37,345 bases of DNA. It comes from Kosmotogaceae bacterium UBA1373 (GTDB taxonomy: Bacteria > Thermotogota > Thermotogae > Petrotogales > Kosmotogaceae). This document shows, piece by piece, positions 23,851 through 32,101 of this stretch. Position 1 is the stretch's first letter, and the number at the start of each line of letters is the position of its first letter. The stretch spans positions 66,098-103,442 of the forward strand of contig DBRH01000020.1 in assembly GCA_002305955.1 (NCBI GenBank), in the 5' to 3' direction. The notes under the pieces are model-generated. The model searched no databases. It saw only the letters and a list, made by a program, of their open reading frames with translations, and had not been told where the DNA came from. The position numbers and the translations under genes are program-made.

Positions 23851-25158
23851 TCACTTCGCTCCCAGGAAGTCCAGGCTACTCCGGTAAAGATCGAATCTGG
23901 CCGGTCTTTTCACCCTGAATCTGCTCTTTCTATATACTAGCGATAACATCTCCAGCAGGCCGGCCAGGGGTATATCGTTGATAGTGGCCCCACGAACGTT
24001 TTCGAAAGAGACCGGGGGCTTTGCGGATATCGCTTCGAAAAAGTCGAACCCCGAATAGAGCTCTAATTCTTCGATTTCCATCAGCTCGAAGGTGTAATCG
24101 GCAAGGTCGCAGAGGATGCGTTTGCTTCCGTAGGTCTTGAAGCCGACTTCCAGAAGCGGCAGAAGCTGTCTGAAATAAAAGTACATAGGGCTTTCCGTTT
24201 TCTTGCGTTCTATGTTCAGAATACCGAGCGCCCTGGAAAACGTTTCCTCGTCTATAGACCAGAACAGTTTTGCCAGAATATCTTCCGTCTCGTAGATGTA
24301 CGTGTAACTGCCCTGAACGACACCCAGAGCCGTTAGGGTGTCTAGGTATCCTTCGATTAGATATTTCATCGTTATCTCCCGTTCGAACTGCATGGGGCTG
24401 CCGAAGTGTCTTTTCGGCCTTATATACAGAGTTTTGTCTCTGTCGAAGGTTCCGGCTATCACTCTAAGTCTGTCAATAAGGCTCTTGGTGCCTATGTCGA
24501 TTACTACCATGCTTGTAAAACCCTTTTTTCTGGCCATGTCTATGGGAATATTTATATAAACCCCACCGTCTATGAACTTGCGGCGGTCGAACTCCTCTCT
24601 TTTGAAAACGGGGTAATTGGCGCTCGCAAGAATGTAATCGACGAGCATTCCCCTGGGTATCTCGTTTATGTACAGCATCACCGGCCTCATATCGCTTAGA
24701 GAATACGTGACCAGCCCAAAATCTATACCCGATTTCCTGACGTACTCTTCGTCGACTCTGGAATGAAGGCACTGCCTCAGGGGAGTTATATCGATTCCCC
24801 TGCCGTCCATCAGAAGCTTAATGCCCATGAAGACCTCCCTGATGCCGACTTTGGCTTTAGCCATTTGAATCACCGACTCCACTTCGGGCGTTATCTCCAT
24901 CACCGTTGAATAATCCATGTTTTTCCACAGTTCCGTCGCCAACTCGAAGTTATCCATCGCGACCGCCGCGGCGTTTATCGAGCCTACCGAGGTTCCGTAA
25001 ACACCGGCTATCTTTATACCGTGGTCCTTGAGGGCTTTCCAGCAGCCTATCTGGTAGCCGCCCCTCGCACCGCCGCCGGAGAGTATCAGGGCCGCCTTTC
25101 CATCGAAACGAAACTCATCGCTCTCAAGATAATTCTCCTCTATCGGTACTTTTGGCAT
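23851..25158 (-). CDS. patatin-like phospholipase family protein
   Basis: This 435-residue protein has a patatin domain (residues 20-215). It shows the oxyanion loop LSGGGARGGYQIG, the nucleophile Ser57 in GTSVGS and the catalytic Asp197 in DGGVYINIP, the Ser-Asp dyad of bacterial patatin lipases (RssA/YlbK group). The C-terminal 220 residues are helical and not recognised. ATG 25158 is preceded by GAGGTGA; a GTG three codons upstream is less well placed. No signal peptide is seen. It probably hydrolyses acyl lipids in the cell. It is a single gene convergent with uvrA and divergent from the sugar importer operon; the 296-bp spacer 25159-25454 holds that operon's candidate promoter. Confidence 0.88.
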   Translation of the reverse strand: MPKVPIEENYLESDEFRFDGKAALILSGGGARGGYQIGCWKALKDHGIKIAGVYGTSVGSINAAAVAMDNFELATELWKNMDYSTVMEITPEVESVIQMAKAKVGIREVFMGIKLLMDGRGIDITPLRQCLHSRVDEEYVRKSGIDFGLVTYSLSDMRPVMLYINEIPRGMLVDYILASANYPVFKREEFDRRKFIDGGVYINIPIDMARKKGFTSMVVIDIGTKSLIDRLRVIAGTFDRDKTLYIRPKRHFGSPMQFEREITMKYLIEGYLDTLTALGVVQGSYTYIYETEDILAKLFWSIDEETFSRALGILNIERKKTESPMYFYFRQLLPLLEVGFKTYGSKRILCDLADYTFELMEIEELELYSGFDFFEAISAKPPVSFENVRGATINDIPLAGLLEMLSLVYRKSRFRVKRPARFDLYRSSLDFLGAK

Positions 25159-25273
25159 GCCGGTCACCTCACTTCGAAAAATATTGAAACTCCCTTCATT
25201 AAAAGAATGCTTCGCTCTCTCGCTGGGAATAATAACACGAAATAGCGATTAAAAAGCCTATATTTCTCGCAGG

Positions 25274-25303
25274 TTGATTTCGCGTCGATGAATATGCTAA
25301 ACT
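25274..25303 (+). promoter_or_regulatory. candidate promoter of the Ugp/Mal-type importer operon
   Basis: TTGATT (25274-25279), an 18-bp spacer and TAAACT (25298-25303) lie 152 nt upstream of the first permease. A weak GCGCC/GGCGT stem followed by TTTCTTTTTTTT near 25335-25370 may attenuate the leader, but the stem is only 4-5 bp. Confidence 0.45.
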
Positions 25304-25454
25304 ATTTCCAGCGTGACAGAGATGATGAGAAAGTTGCGCCTTTATGGCGTCGGCTTTCTTTTTTTTGATCTAGTTTTTGATCTCGTGCCTGGATTTTGCT
25401 GTCATAATCGCTGTAACTTATTTTCGGTACTGTCGGATAAGCGGGGTGATACAC

Positions 25455-26333
25455 TTGCGGCGTCGTTCCAGGGAGGTTATAACTGGCTGGTTAACGGTTA
25501 CGCCTGCGCTCGTTGTTCAGGTGATTTTTATCTATCTTCCACTCGCCTGGGCTTTCTACGTCTCGTTTCATAGCTGGAACATGATTCGACCGATGAAGTG
25601 GGTCGGCCTGGAGAACTACATAAGGATGTTTGAGACTCCGGATTTCTGGGGCTCTCTCTGGACAACGGTTCTTTACGTACTGGGCACAGTTGTTCCTTCT
25701 GTTATTTTAGGTCTTCTTATCGCTATGCTGTTGAATATCGAGTGGTTGAAGGGAAAGGGGATCTTCAGAACTCTCTTCTATATTCCCGTCGTAACCTCGA
25801 TGGCCGCCGCGGCCGTCATATGGGGATGGCTGTATGAGCCGAACTTCGGACTGGTGAATTACTTCCTCTCATGGTTCGGCATAAAAAGTATCAAGTGGTT
25901 GAGCGATCCCAATTACGCTCTGCTCGGACTGATAATTGTCGGCGTCTGGAAACGTGTGGGCTACAACATGGTTCTCTTTCTGGCCGGACTCCAGACCATA
26001 CCCAGGACTTACTACGAAGCCGCCGAGATCGATGGCGCCACCTCCTGGGATAAGTTCAGGAGTATAACTCTTCCGCTTCTTTCTCCGACCACGTTGTTCG
26101 TTGTCATCATGCAGTTCATCGCCTCTTTCAGGGTCTTCGTTTCCGTATCGGTCATGACGCGCGGTGGACCGGCCAAGAGCACACAGGTTATAACCTACTA
26201 CCTGTACGAAAACGCCTTCAGGTATCTCAAGTTCGGTTACGCCTCGGCCATCGCCGTGTTCATGTTCGCCTTGATGGTCGTTCTCACCCTCATTCAATTC
26301 GCGATCAGCAAAAAGAGGGTGCATTACTCATGA
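25455..26333 (+). CDS. carbohydrate ABC transporter permease, MalF/UgpA type
   Basis: This 292-residue membrane protein forms half of the pore of a CUT1-type importer. About six membrane helices are visible, beginning with GWLTVTPALVVQVIFIYLPL. The EAA loop that contacts the ATPase reads EAAEIDGATSWDKFRSITLP. The start is taken as TTG 25455 after GGGGTGAT; an ATG 26 codons upstream would add a cysteine-rich extension and lacks a ribosome site. The stop overlaps the next permease start as ATGA. No ATPase gene lies in the operon, so it probably shares an MsmK/UgpC-type ATPase encoded elsewhere. Confidence 0.9.
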   Translation: MRRRSREVITGWLTVTPALVVQVIFIYLPLAWAFYVSFHSWNMIRPMKWVGLENYIRMFETPDFWGSLWTTVLYVLGTVVPSVILGLLIAMLLNIEWLKGKGIFRTLFYIPVVTSMAAAAVIWGWLYEPNFGLVNYFLSWFGIKSIKWLSDPNYALLGLIIVGVWKRVGYNMVLFLAGLQTIPRTYYEAAEIDGATSWDKFRSITLPLLSPTTLFVVIMQFIASFRVFVSVSVMTRGGPAKSTQVITYYLYENAFRYLKFGYASAIAVFMFALMVVLTLIQFAISKKRVHYS

Positions 26334-27160
26334 GAAAAAAACCTCATATCGTATTGAGAACCACAGTGATACTACTCGTATTGTTCGTCGCGATACTGAT
26401 CAATCTCCCCTTCATATGGATGCTGGTTACTTCTTTCAAAACGGAGGACGCGGCTTTCACGATACCGCCCAGTTTTCTGCCGACGATCTTCGATTTCAGG
26501 AACTTCGTCAAAGCCTTTGAACTGATACCACTCAGTCAGTACGTGGTCAACACTCTCTTCGTTGCACTGGCAGTGACTCTACTGCAGCTGGTCTTCAATT
26601 CGCTCGCAGCTTACGGACTGGCGAGGATAAGGTTCAAAGGCTCTAGTATAGTCTTCATGGTTTTGATCGGAACGCTCATGGTTCCGCCGGAAGTTACCAT
26701 GGTCCCTCTCTATGTTATCGTAAAGCAGTTCGGGTGGATAAACCAGTACAAAGCTCTGATAGTTCCGTTTATGAGTTCGGCCTTCGGTATCTTCCTGTTG
26801 AGGCAGTTCTTCATGGGAATACCCAGGGAACTCGAAGAGGCGGCCATAATCGACGGCGCCAGCAGGATGAGGATCTTTTTGAAGATCATCATACCTCTGT
26901 CGAAACCGGCCCTGTATACGATGTCTCTTTATACCTTCCTCGCACACTGGAATGAATACATGTGGCCGCTCATAGTGATAAACGACGCCAAGAAACAGAT
27001 GATTCAGGTCGGGATTTCGCAGTTCGTCAGCGGCTGGGAGACTCAGTGGACGATGAGGATGGCTGCTTCGACTACGGCCGTTTTACCGATTATAGTTTTC
27101 TTTTTCTTTGTTCAGAGACAGTTCGTCGAAGGAATAAGCATCTCGGGTTTGAAAGAGTAA
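26330..27160 (+). CDS. carbohydrate ABC transporter permease, MalG/UgpE type
   Basis: This 276-residue membrane protein is the partner of the preceding permease in the pore. It has six predicted helices, starting with a basic N-terminus and ILLVLFVAILINLPFIWML. The EAA loop reads EEAAIIDGASRMRIFLKIIIP. It ends with the short GISISGLKE tail common in MalG-type permeases. It starts in the ATGA overlap with the upstream gene, and the binding-protein gene begins 27 nt after its stop. The order permease-permease-binding protein is as in ugpA-ugpE-ugpB operons. Confidence 0.92.
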   Translation: MRKKPHIVLRTTVILLVLFVAILINLPFIWMLVTSFKTEDAAFTIPPSFLPTIFDFRNFVKAFELIPLSQYVVNTLFVALAVTLLQLVFNSLAAYGLARIRFKGSSIVFMVLIGTLMVPPEVTMVPLYVIVKQFGWINQYKALIVPFMSSAFGIFLLRQFFMGIPRELEEAAIIDGASRMRIFLKIIIPLSKPALYTMSLYTFLAHWNEYMWPLIVINDAKKQMIQVGISQFVSGWETQWTMRMAASTTAVLPIIVFFFFVQRQFVEGISISGLKE

Positions 27161-27187
27161 CCCAAATCTTGAAAGGGAGGTTCTTTT

Positions 27188-28432
27188 ATGAGAAAGATTT
27201 TGCTAGCCGTTCTGTTCATCGCGGCAGTCGCCCTGGCTTTTGCGGCGCCTGTTAAGGTAACGATGTGGTACGCCCAGACGGGTATCTATTCGCAGACTCT
27301 TCTGGATATCGTGGCAGACTTCAATAAGCTCCAAGAGGGCAAGATCGAAGTAGAAGCCGTCTATACCGGAAGCTACCAGGATACGATGCAAAAGTTGCTC
27401 GCGGCGCTGGTCGCCGGAGATGTTCCGACCCTCGCTCAGATCGAGCAGGCGAGGATAGGTCAGTTCGTCGATGGTGGAGCCTTCCAGGATCTCAACGAAT
27501 TCATCAAGAAGGATACGGAATTTGCGGCGATGCTCGACGATTTCTGGCCGAGGTTCATAGCTGCCAACACTTACGAGCAGGGACTATTGGGCTTCCCTCT
27601 CAACTGCAGCACCCCGTTGATGTACATCAACAGGGACCTCTTCAAGCAGGCCGGTCTAGATCCTGATAACCCTCCGAAGACCTGGACCGAAGTTTATGCC
27701 GCGTCCAAGCAGATCAAGGCACTGGGTCCCGATATTTTCGGTTACAGGTTTGGCATCGACGACTGGCTTCTCGAGGCCTACATATGGCAGTTTGGCGGAC
27801 AGATCATATCGGAAGACGGCACAAAAATGCTGATCTACTCTCCCGAGACTGTAAACGCCTGGAATTTCTTCCAGAAGGGCGTCAGAGAGGGAATCTTCAT
27901 ATTCGGAACGACCGGCGGAAACGAGCTGGACCTTTCCGGTAGAATAGCGATGGTCGTTCGCTCTACCGGAAGCCTCGGTTACCTCATACAGAACGCCAAG
28001 TTCGATCTGGGCGCCACGATAATGCCGATGCAGGAAAAGCTCGTGGTTCCGATCGGCGGTGCAAATGTCTTCATGTTCTCCTCGAGACCGAAAGCCGAGA
28101 AAGAAGCTGCCTGGGAATTCCTCAAGTTCCTCACCTCGACCGCGAACACAGCGAAATGGTCGCTCGCGACCGGTTACATGACCAGCAGGATCTCGGCCTT
28201 CGAATCGCCCGAAATACAGAAAATCATGACCGACGACCCGAGATTCGCCCTCACATACCAGCAACTGAGAGACAGCGCTGTAAGAAGACCCTGGTATGGT
28301 CCTTATCCCGAGGTACACGCCATGATCACGTCGGCCTGGGAATCGGTCATGGCCGATCCCACCAAGGATGTAGACGCAGTTCTCAAACAGCTCCACAAGG
28401 ATGCACAGAGAGTTCTCGACGATTACTATTGA
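27188..28432 (+). CDS. extracellular sugar (or glycerol-3-phosphate) binding protein, SBP_bac_1 family
   Basis: This 414-residue exported protein has a signal peptide (residues 1-19, ending AFAAP) with no lipobox cysteine. It belongs to the MalE/UgpB group: KVTMWYAQTG at the start of the mature protein, VYTGSYQDTMQKLLAALVAGDVP resembling the UgpB pattern, and PMQEKLVVPIGGANVFMFSS in the second lobe. The ATG is preceded by AAAGGGAGG. Its permeases are encoded directly upstream. The UgpB resemblance and the phosphoesterase gene downstream make a glycerophosphodiester-related ligand possible, but an oligosaccharide is equally likely on sequence alone. A strong terminator follows, which may limit downstream expression. 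Confidence 0.9.
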   Translation: MRKILLAVLFIAAVALAFAAPVKVTMWYAQTGIYSQTLLDIVADFNKLQEGKIEVEAVYTGSYQDTMQKLLAALVAGDVPTLAQIEQARIGQFVDGGAFQDLNEFIKKDTEFAAMLDDFWPRFIAANTYEQGLLGFPLNCSTPLMYINRDLFKQAGLDPDNPPKTWTEVYAASKQIKALGPDIFGYRFGIDDWLLEAYIWQFGGQIISEDGTKMLIYSPETVNAWNFFQKGVREGIFIFGTTGGNELDLSGRIAMVVRSTGSLGYLIQNAKFDLGATIMPMQEKLVVPIGGANVFMFSSRPKAEKEAAWEFLKFLTSTANTAKWSLATGYMTSRISAFESPEIQKIMTDDPRFALTYQQLRDSAVRRPWYGPYPEVHAMITSAWESVMADPTKDVDAVLKQLHKDAQRVLDDYY

Positions 28433-28448
28433 TCTTTATTCAGCGACG

Positions 28449-28480
28449 ACAGGGGCAGTCTCAGGCTGCCCCTGTTTTTT
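28449..28480 (+). terminator. intrinsic terminator after the importer operon
   Basis: CAGGGGCAG (28450-28458) pairs with CTGCCCCTG (28466-28474) across a 7-nt loop, followed by TTTTTT. The next gene starts only 15 nt later, so some read-through is probably used. Confidence 0.9.
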
Positions 28481-28494
28481 GAGAGGTGTTTGAA

Positions 28495-30276
28495 GTGAAG
28501 AGAGTATTTGTCGTATTGTTTTCATTGATCTCTCTGGCCGTTTGCGGTTCAGTCTTTTTCGGCAACATCCACGCGCACACGTCTTACTCCGATGGGCGTG
28601 GAACGCCCGACCAGGCTTTCAGGCATGCCAGAGACTCTGGCGCGGTAGACATACAGGCCATAACCGAGCACTGCCACGATCTGGTCTATCCCCTTCCCGA
28701 CGGCTCCATGAAGCTCGATGTCGTCCGCAACCTGGCTAGAGAGTACACACGGGAGGGTAAGTTCATAGCGATATCGGGTTACGAGTGGACACTTACCAGT
28801 CGCGGCCACATTACGATCTACAACACCGAAAAGTTCCTCGACAGGAGCAGGTCGGACCTCCTGGACATATACGCATGGATAGTCGAGAAAAAGGCTACGG
28901 CCCAGTTTTGCCATCCGGGAAGAACCTACGGAGATTTCTTCGATTTTCTGTACTTTCCAGAAGTGGATCTCTATATCAACACCATCGAAGTGGGCAACGG
29001 TGCTGGAAAATCGAACAACGTGATCAAGCCGGAATACCTGGAACGTTACCAGAGGGCTCTGAACAGAGGCTGGCACGTCGGCGCCTCGGCCAATCAGGAC
29101 AACCACTACGAGAACTGGGCGACGGCCAACGACGCGAGAACGGCCTTCGTGATCGACGAGCTGACTACCGAGAAGGTTTACGAGGCTCTGAAGACGAGGA
29201 ATATCTATGCAAGCGAGGACAGGAACGCCTTCATATCCTTCTCGACGGGTCGGGCCAAGATGGGCGATATTCTCTACGATTTGCCGGCGGCTACTTTGAG
29301 TATCGAATACAGTGATCCCGGTGAGCCCGTAGCATCGGCCTGGCTTTACAGCAACGAGGGATCGACGGCGCTGGAAGTGGAGGGCGATTCCTGGACAGTC
29401 GAGGTCGATGTAGAGAATCCGCTCTCTTACAACTGGTATTTCGTGAAGATAGACCAGAAGGACGGAAACGAGATCGTATCCTCGCCCATCTGGTTCCAGA
29501 GCAGCAGTGAGAGATATCTGTTGAACGCCAGATCTATCGACGCCAGACCGGTTTTTGGGCTGCCTTTCGAGATAGCCTTCGACCTGATAAACGCCAGAAG
29601 GAACGAAGAGAGTCTCACGTTGACTATCATGGGTGAGAAGGGACCGGTTCTGGAGAGAGAATACATCCTTCCGGCCATGAGTTGTGTCGAGATAAAGGAA
29701 ACTCTGGACTGCACTTCTCAAGATCTAGTTTTTTATGTCAACGGTGAACATGCCTTCGGGCTGAAGATCAATTTCACCAGGTTCGTCGCTCATCTCGACA
29801 CTTCTCACGAGAATTACTATGTGTCCGAGTTGAAATACCTGACGGAACTTTTAAGCGATCTCGGCGGCGATGTGAGACCAGTGATAGGCGAACTGACGGA
29901 ATCAACGTTGAACAGTGGCCAGCTGTTGATCCTTCCGCTTCCCGATCAGGACACTTTCATGAAGGACTTCATGGCCATTTCGGAAAAGCAGATCACTTTT
30001 ATCAAGAATTACGTAAAAAGTGGTGGTCTGCTGATCGTTGTCCTCGCCAGAAAGGCGATCACACATGATTCGCTGAGTACTTATGAAAGACTCTTTGAGG
30101 AACTGTCCTGGGGAGTCTCGCTCGAAGATGGCGGTCTCTCCTTCGAAGGACCTTCCGAGGGGATAGTACATAGGGAGAGCGGCGGCCTGGTTTTGAAATG
30201 GAATCAGGCGACAGGTAAAGAGCCGCCGGACGAAGAAATCGTGCGATTCATGAAATCTAGATTGAAGATCGATTGA
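28495..30276 (+). CDS. exported PHP-domain phosphoesterase with a C-terminal DUF4350-like region
   Basis: This 593-residue protein starts at GTG 28495, six nucleotides after GAGAGGTG. A signal peptide (residues 1-19) leads into a PHP metal-dependent hydrolase domain of the CehA/McbA group (20-245). Metal ligands are visible in NIHAHTSYSDG (His26, His28, Asp33), EHCHD, GYEWT, ARG-like FCHPGR and SANQDNHYE. A beta-rich middle region (250-420) follows. A Rossmann-like region (about 435-525) contains SGQLLILPLPDQ and FIKNYVKSGGLLIVVLA, resembling DUF4350 or class I glutamine-amidotransferase-like folds that bind rather than hydrolyse. The protein probably cleaves a phosphoester, or a carbamate-like bond as McbA and CehA do, outside the membrane, perhaps releasing the ligand taken up by the importer just upstream. 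Confidence 0.8.
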   Translation: MKRVFVVLFSLISLAVCGSVFFGNIHAHTSYSDGRGTPDQAFRHARDSGAVDIQAITEHCHDLVYPLPDGSMKLDVVRNLAREYTREGKFIAISGYEWTLTSRGHITIYNTEKFLDRSRSDLLDIYAWIVEKKATAQFCHPGRTYGDFFDFLYFPEVDLYINTIEVGNGAGKSNNVIKPEYLERYQRALNRGWHVGASANQDNHYENWATANDARTAFVIDELTTEKVYEALKTRNIYASEDRNAFISFSTGRAKMGDILYDLPAATLSIEYSDPGEPVASAWLYSNEGSTALEVEGDSWTVEVDVENPLSYNWYFVKIDQKDGNEIVSSPIWFQSSSERYLLNARSIDARPVFGLPFEIAFDLINARRNEESLTLTIMGEKGPVLEREYILPAMSCVEIKETLDCTSQDLVFYVNGEHAFGLKINFTRFVAHLDTSHENYYVSELKYLTELLSDLGGDVRPVIGELTESTLNSGQLLILPLPDQDTFMKDFMAISEKQITFIKNYVKSGGLLIVVLARKAITHDSLSTYERLFEELSWGVSLEDGGLSFEGPSEGIVHRESGGLVLKWNQATGKEPPDEEIVRFMKSRLKID

Positions 30277-30286
30277 GGTTGAGTCT

Positions 30287-31036
30287 ATGTCGAGAATAGA
30301 GAGTTTCACATCGGGAATCGAAGGCAACAGGATCTTCGGAATCTTCGAGCTCCCCGAAAGCGGCGATAGTTTTCCTGTGGTGGTGATGCTTCACGGCTTC
30401 ACCGGAGAGCATATTGTTTCGACCTTCAAATATCCGCGACTTTCAAGAAGACTCGTGGAAAGCGGTGTCGCGACCGTAAGATTCGACTTCCGTGGTTCGG
30501 GTGACAGCGAGGGCGAGTTCTGCGATATGTCTCCCCTGACGGAACTCCGGGATGCTCTGGAAATCGTGGCTCTGGTGAAAGAGAAGAGCTGTTTCAATGG
30601 AAAGCTGGCGCTTATAGGATACAGCATGGGCGGAATGGTCGCTTCCTTGCTAGCCGGAAGGGAGAGGGAGTTCGACGCCGTACTCCTCTGGTCGCCCGTC
30701 ATAATGAACGGCGAGTTCTTCTCCAGAGAGGAGTACAGCTTTTCCAGCGACGAGAAGTACAAAGATATTCTTGGGTTAAAGCTAGGCCACGGCTTTCAAA
30801 AGGACGGGCTCAGCGTAGATGCCGCCGCGGAACTGGCGAACTACCGCGGCCCGCTAATGATAATACACGGGTCGGAAGACGAGTCGGTACCTTACGAACC
30901 AGTATTACGTTACGCCAGAGATAGGGGGATTGTCTTCCACACGGTCAAGGGGGCCAACCACAAGTATCAGAGGCTCGACTGGATAGAAGAGCTCTTCGAA
31001 GTGTCGGAAGGCTTTCTCTGCGATCGACTACTGTAG
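30287..31036 (+). CDS. alpha/beta hydrolase, feruloyl/cinnamoyl-esterase-like
   Basis: This 249-residue serine hydrolase has oxyanion HGFTGEH (36-42), nucleophile Ser113 in GYSMGG, acid Asp198 in GSEDESVP and His225 in KGANHKY. FDFRGSGDSEGEF near residue 67 is typical of the cinnamoyl- and feruloyl-esterase-like group (Est1E/LJ0536). No signal peptide is seen, so it acts in the cytoplasm on an imported ester or on a lipid. The ATG follows GAGGTTGAG and lies 10 nt after the preceding stop, so the gene is co-transcribed with the PHP protein. Its stop overlaps the stop of the convergent regulator gene by 9 bp, with no terminator between. Confidence 0.88.
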   Translation: MSRIESFTSGIEGNRIFGIFELPESGDSFPVVVMLHGFTGEHIVSTFKYPRLSRRLVESGVATVRFDFRGSGDSEGEFCDMSPLTELRDALEIVALVKEKSCFNGKLALIGYSMGGMVASLLAGREREFDAVLLWSPVIMNGEFFSREEYSFSSDEKYKDILGLKLGHGFQKDGLSVDAAAELANYRGPLMIIHGSEDESVPYEPVLRYARDRGIVFHTVKGANHKYQRLDWIEELFEVSEGFLCDRLL

Positions 31037-32101
31037 CGGGTGGTCGGCCACCCGCTTTCCTACCATCATCTCTCTCATAATCAGCAAAGCCCTGTCTATC
31101 AGTTGCTCGTCGGTCTCAAACCAGAATTCATCGCCGGAAACGCCTGTAACGGCCAATCCCTGCCTGGATAGCGCCGCCAGTTTTTCGACCAGCCCGTGTC
31201 TATGAAGGCCTGTCTCCTTGGCGATCGATCTTATGTTCATCCTGCGGTTCATGAGAGTTTTCAAAAGGTTCATCGAGCCTTCTACAGAAAGCACTCCCGC
31301 TATTTCGAGAGGGTCCATAGCTTCCGGTAGCATATTCTTCTTCCTCATCGTCTCTTCGCCTACAATTGAGATCACCGAGTTCCTTTCAGGCAGGTTGACG
31401 GTAATAACGGAGCCTCCGAGAAACCATGAAGAAAAAATATACAAGTCCGACTCGCTACTTTCTTCCCGTCTTTCGATATCCAGCAGCTCTCTTAGAAATG
31501 GTTGGCCATAGAGAGAGAAGTTGCCATTGAAAAGCTCTCTGAAGGTCCGGGAGCTTTCCCGCAAGATTTCCAAGAACTCGCCGTCGAAGAGTTCCCGACA
31601 AATGAAATGCAAAAGACTCGAAAAGCTTTCTTTCGCTCCGTTCTGGTCTCTGAGGATTTCGATGGCCGAGTACCTGCTGGAATTGCCGAGTTCCAGGTTT
31701 GAAAACACGTATTTGAGGGTTTCTCGCTCGTCGAGCTCCAGCAGTCTGAAGGCGAGATCTCTCGCTTCGCAGTCTTCGTAGTATTGCGGGCTGAAAAACT
31801 TTGCCATCAAACTCTGCGGTGAAAGCCGTTCCAGCCACTCCATAAACGCTTCACAGGAATCGATCCCTTCGAAGCAAATATAAGGAAGCGTCCTCAACCC
31901 GAAGAAACTATCCCAGCTGAAAAAAACCTCAATCATTTCGAAGAGTTCCGCGGGAATGGATACTCTGGATTTTATAACCCATCGTGCAAGATGGTCGGCA
32001 GCCAGAGTATCTCGATCGATCATTTTCTCATGGTTGTTGAGCCGAAAAAGCGCTGCGAGCACGGAGACGGCCTCGTTGTTCAAAACCCTAACATCAGCCA
32101 T
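31028..32101 (-). CDS. winged-helix (ArsR/DUF5937-like) transcriptional regulator, second of a tandem pair
   Basis: This 357-residue protein has a long N-terminal helical region (1-265) and a C-terminal ArsR-like winged helix (about 268-345). The winged helix runs GVLSVEGSMNLLKTLMNRRMN, then IRSIAKETGLHRHGLVEKLAALSRQGL, then a short beta wing FWFETD. The start is taken as ATG 32101 after GGAGAGG; it lies 8 nt inside the end of the paralogous upstream gene. An ATG 13 codons earlier would start within that gene and lacks a ribosome site. The two proteins share layout: FRLNNHEKM versus FRLQNNELI, and FFSWDSFFGL versus FFDRESFFAL. They probably arose by duplication and may act as a heterodimer. 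No ligand motif is recognised. Confidence 0.7.
   Translation of the reverse strand: MADVRVLNNEAVSVLAALFRLNNHEKMIDRDTLAADHLARWVIKSRVSIPAELFEMIEVFFSWDSFFGLRTLPYICFEGIDSCEAFMEWLERLSPQSLMAKFFSPQYYEDCEARDLAFRLLELDERETLKYVFSNLELGNSSRYSAIEILRDQNGAKESFSSLLHFICRELFDGEFLEILRESSRTFRELFNGNFSLYGQPFLRELLDIERREESSESDLYIFSSWFLGGSVITVNLPERNSVISIVGEETMRKKNMLPEAMDPLEIAGVLSVEGSMNLLKTLMNRRMNIRSIAKETGLHRHGLVEKLAALSRQGLAVTGVSGDEFWFETDEQLIDRALLIMREMMVGKRVADHPLQ

Noticed and set aside
25335..25375. Terminator in the leader of the importer operon
   Set aside because: The T-run is good but the stem is only 4-5 bp with a G-T pair, so it is mentioned only as a possible attenuator.
28549..29721. Long open frame of 390 codons antisense to the PHP gene
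   Set aside because: It lacks a ribosome site and family motifs, and fully overlaps a gene with clear PHP motifs. It is a by-product of codon bias.
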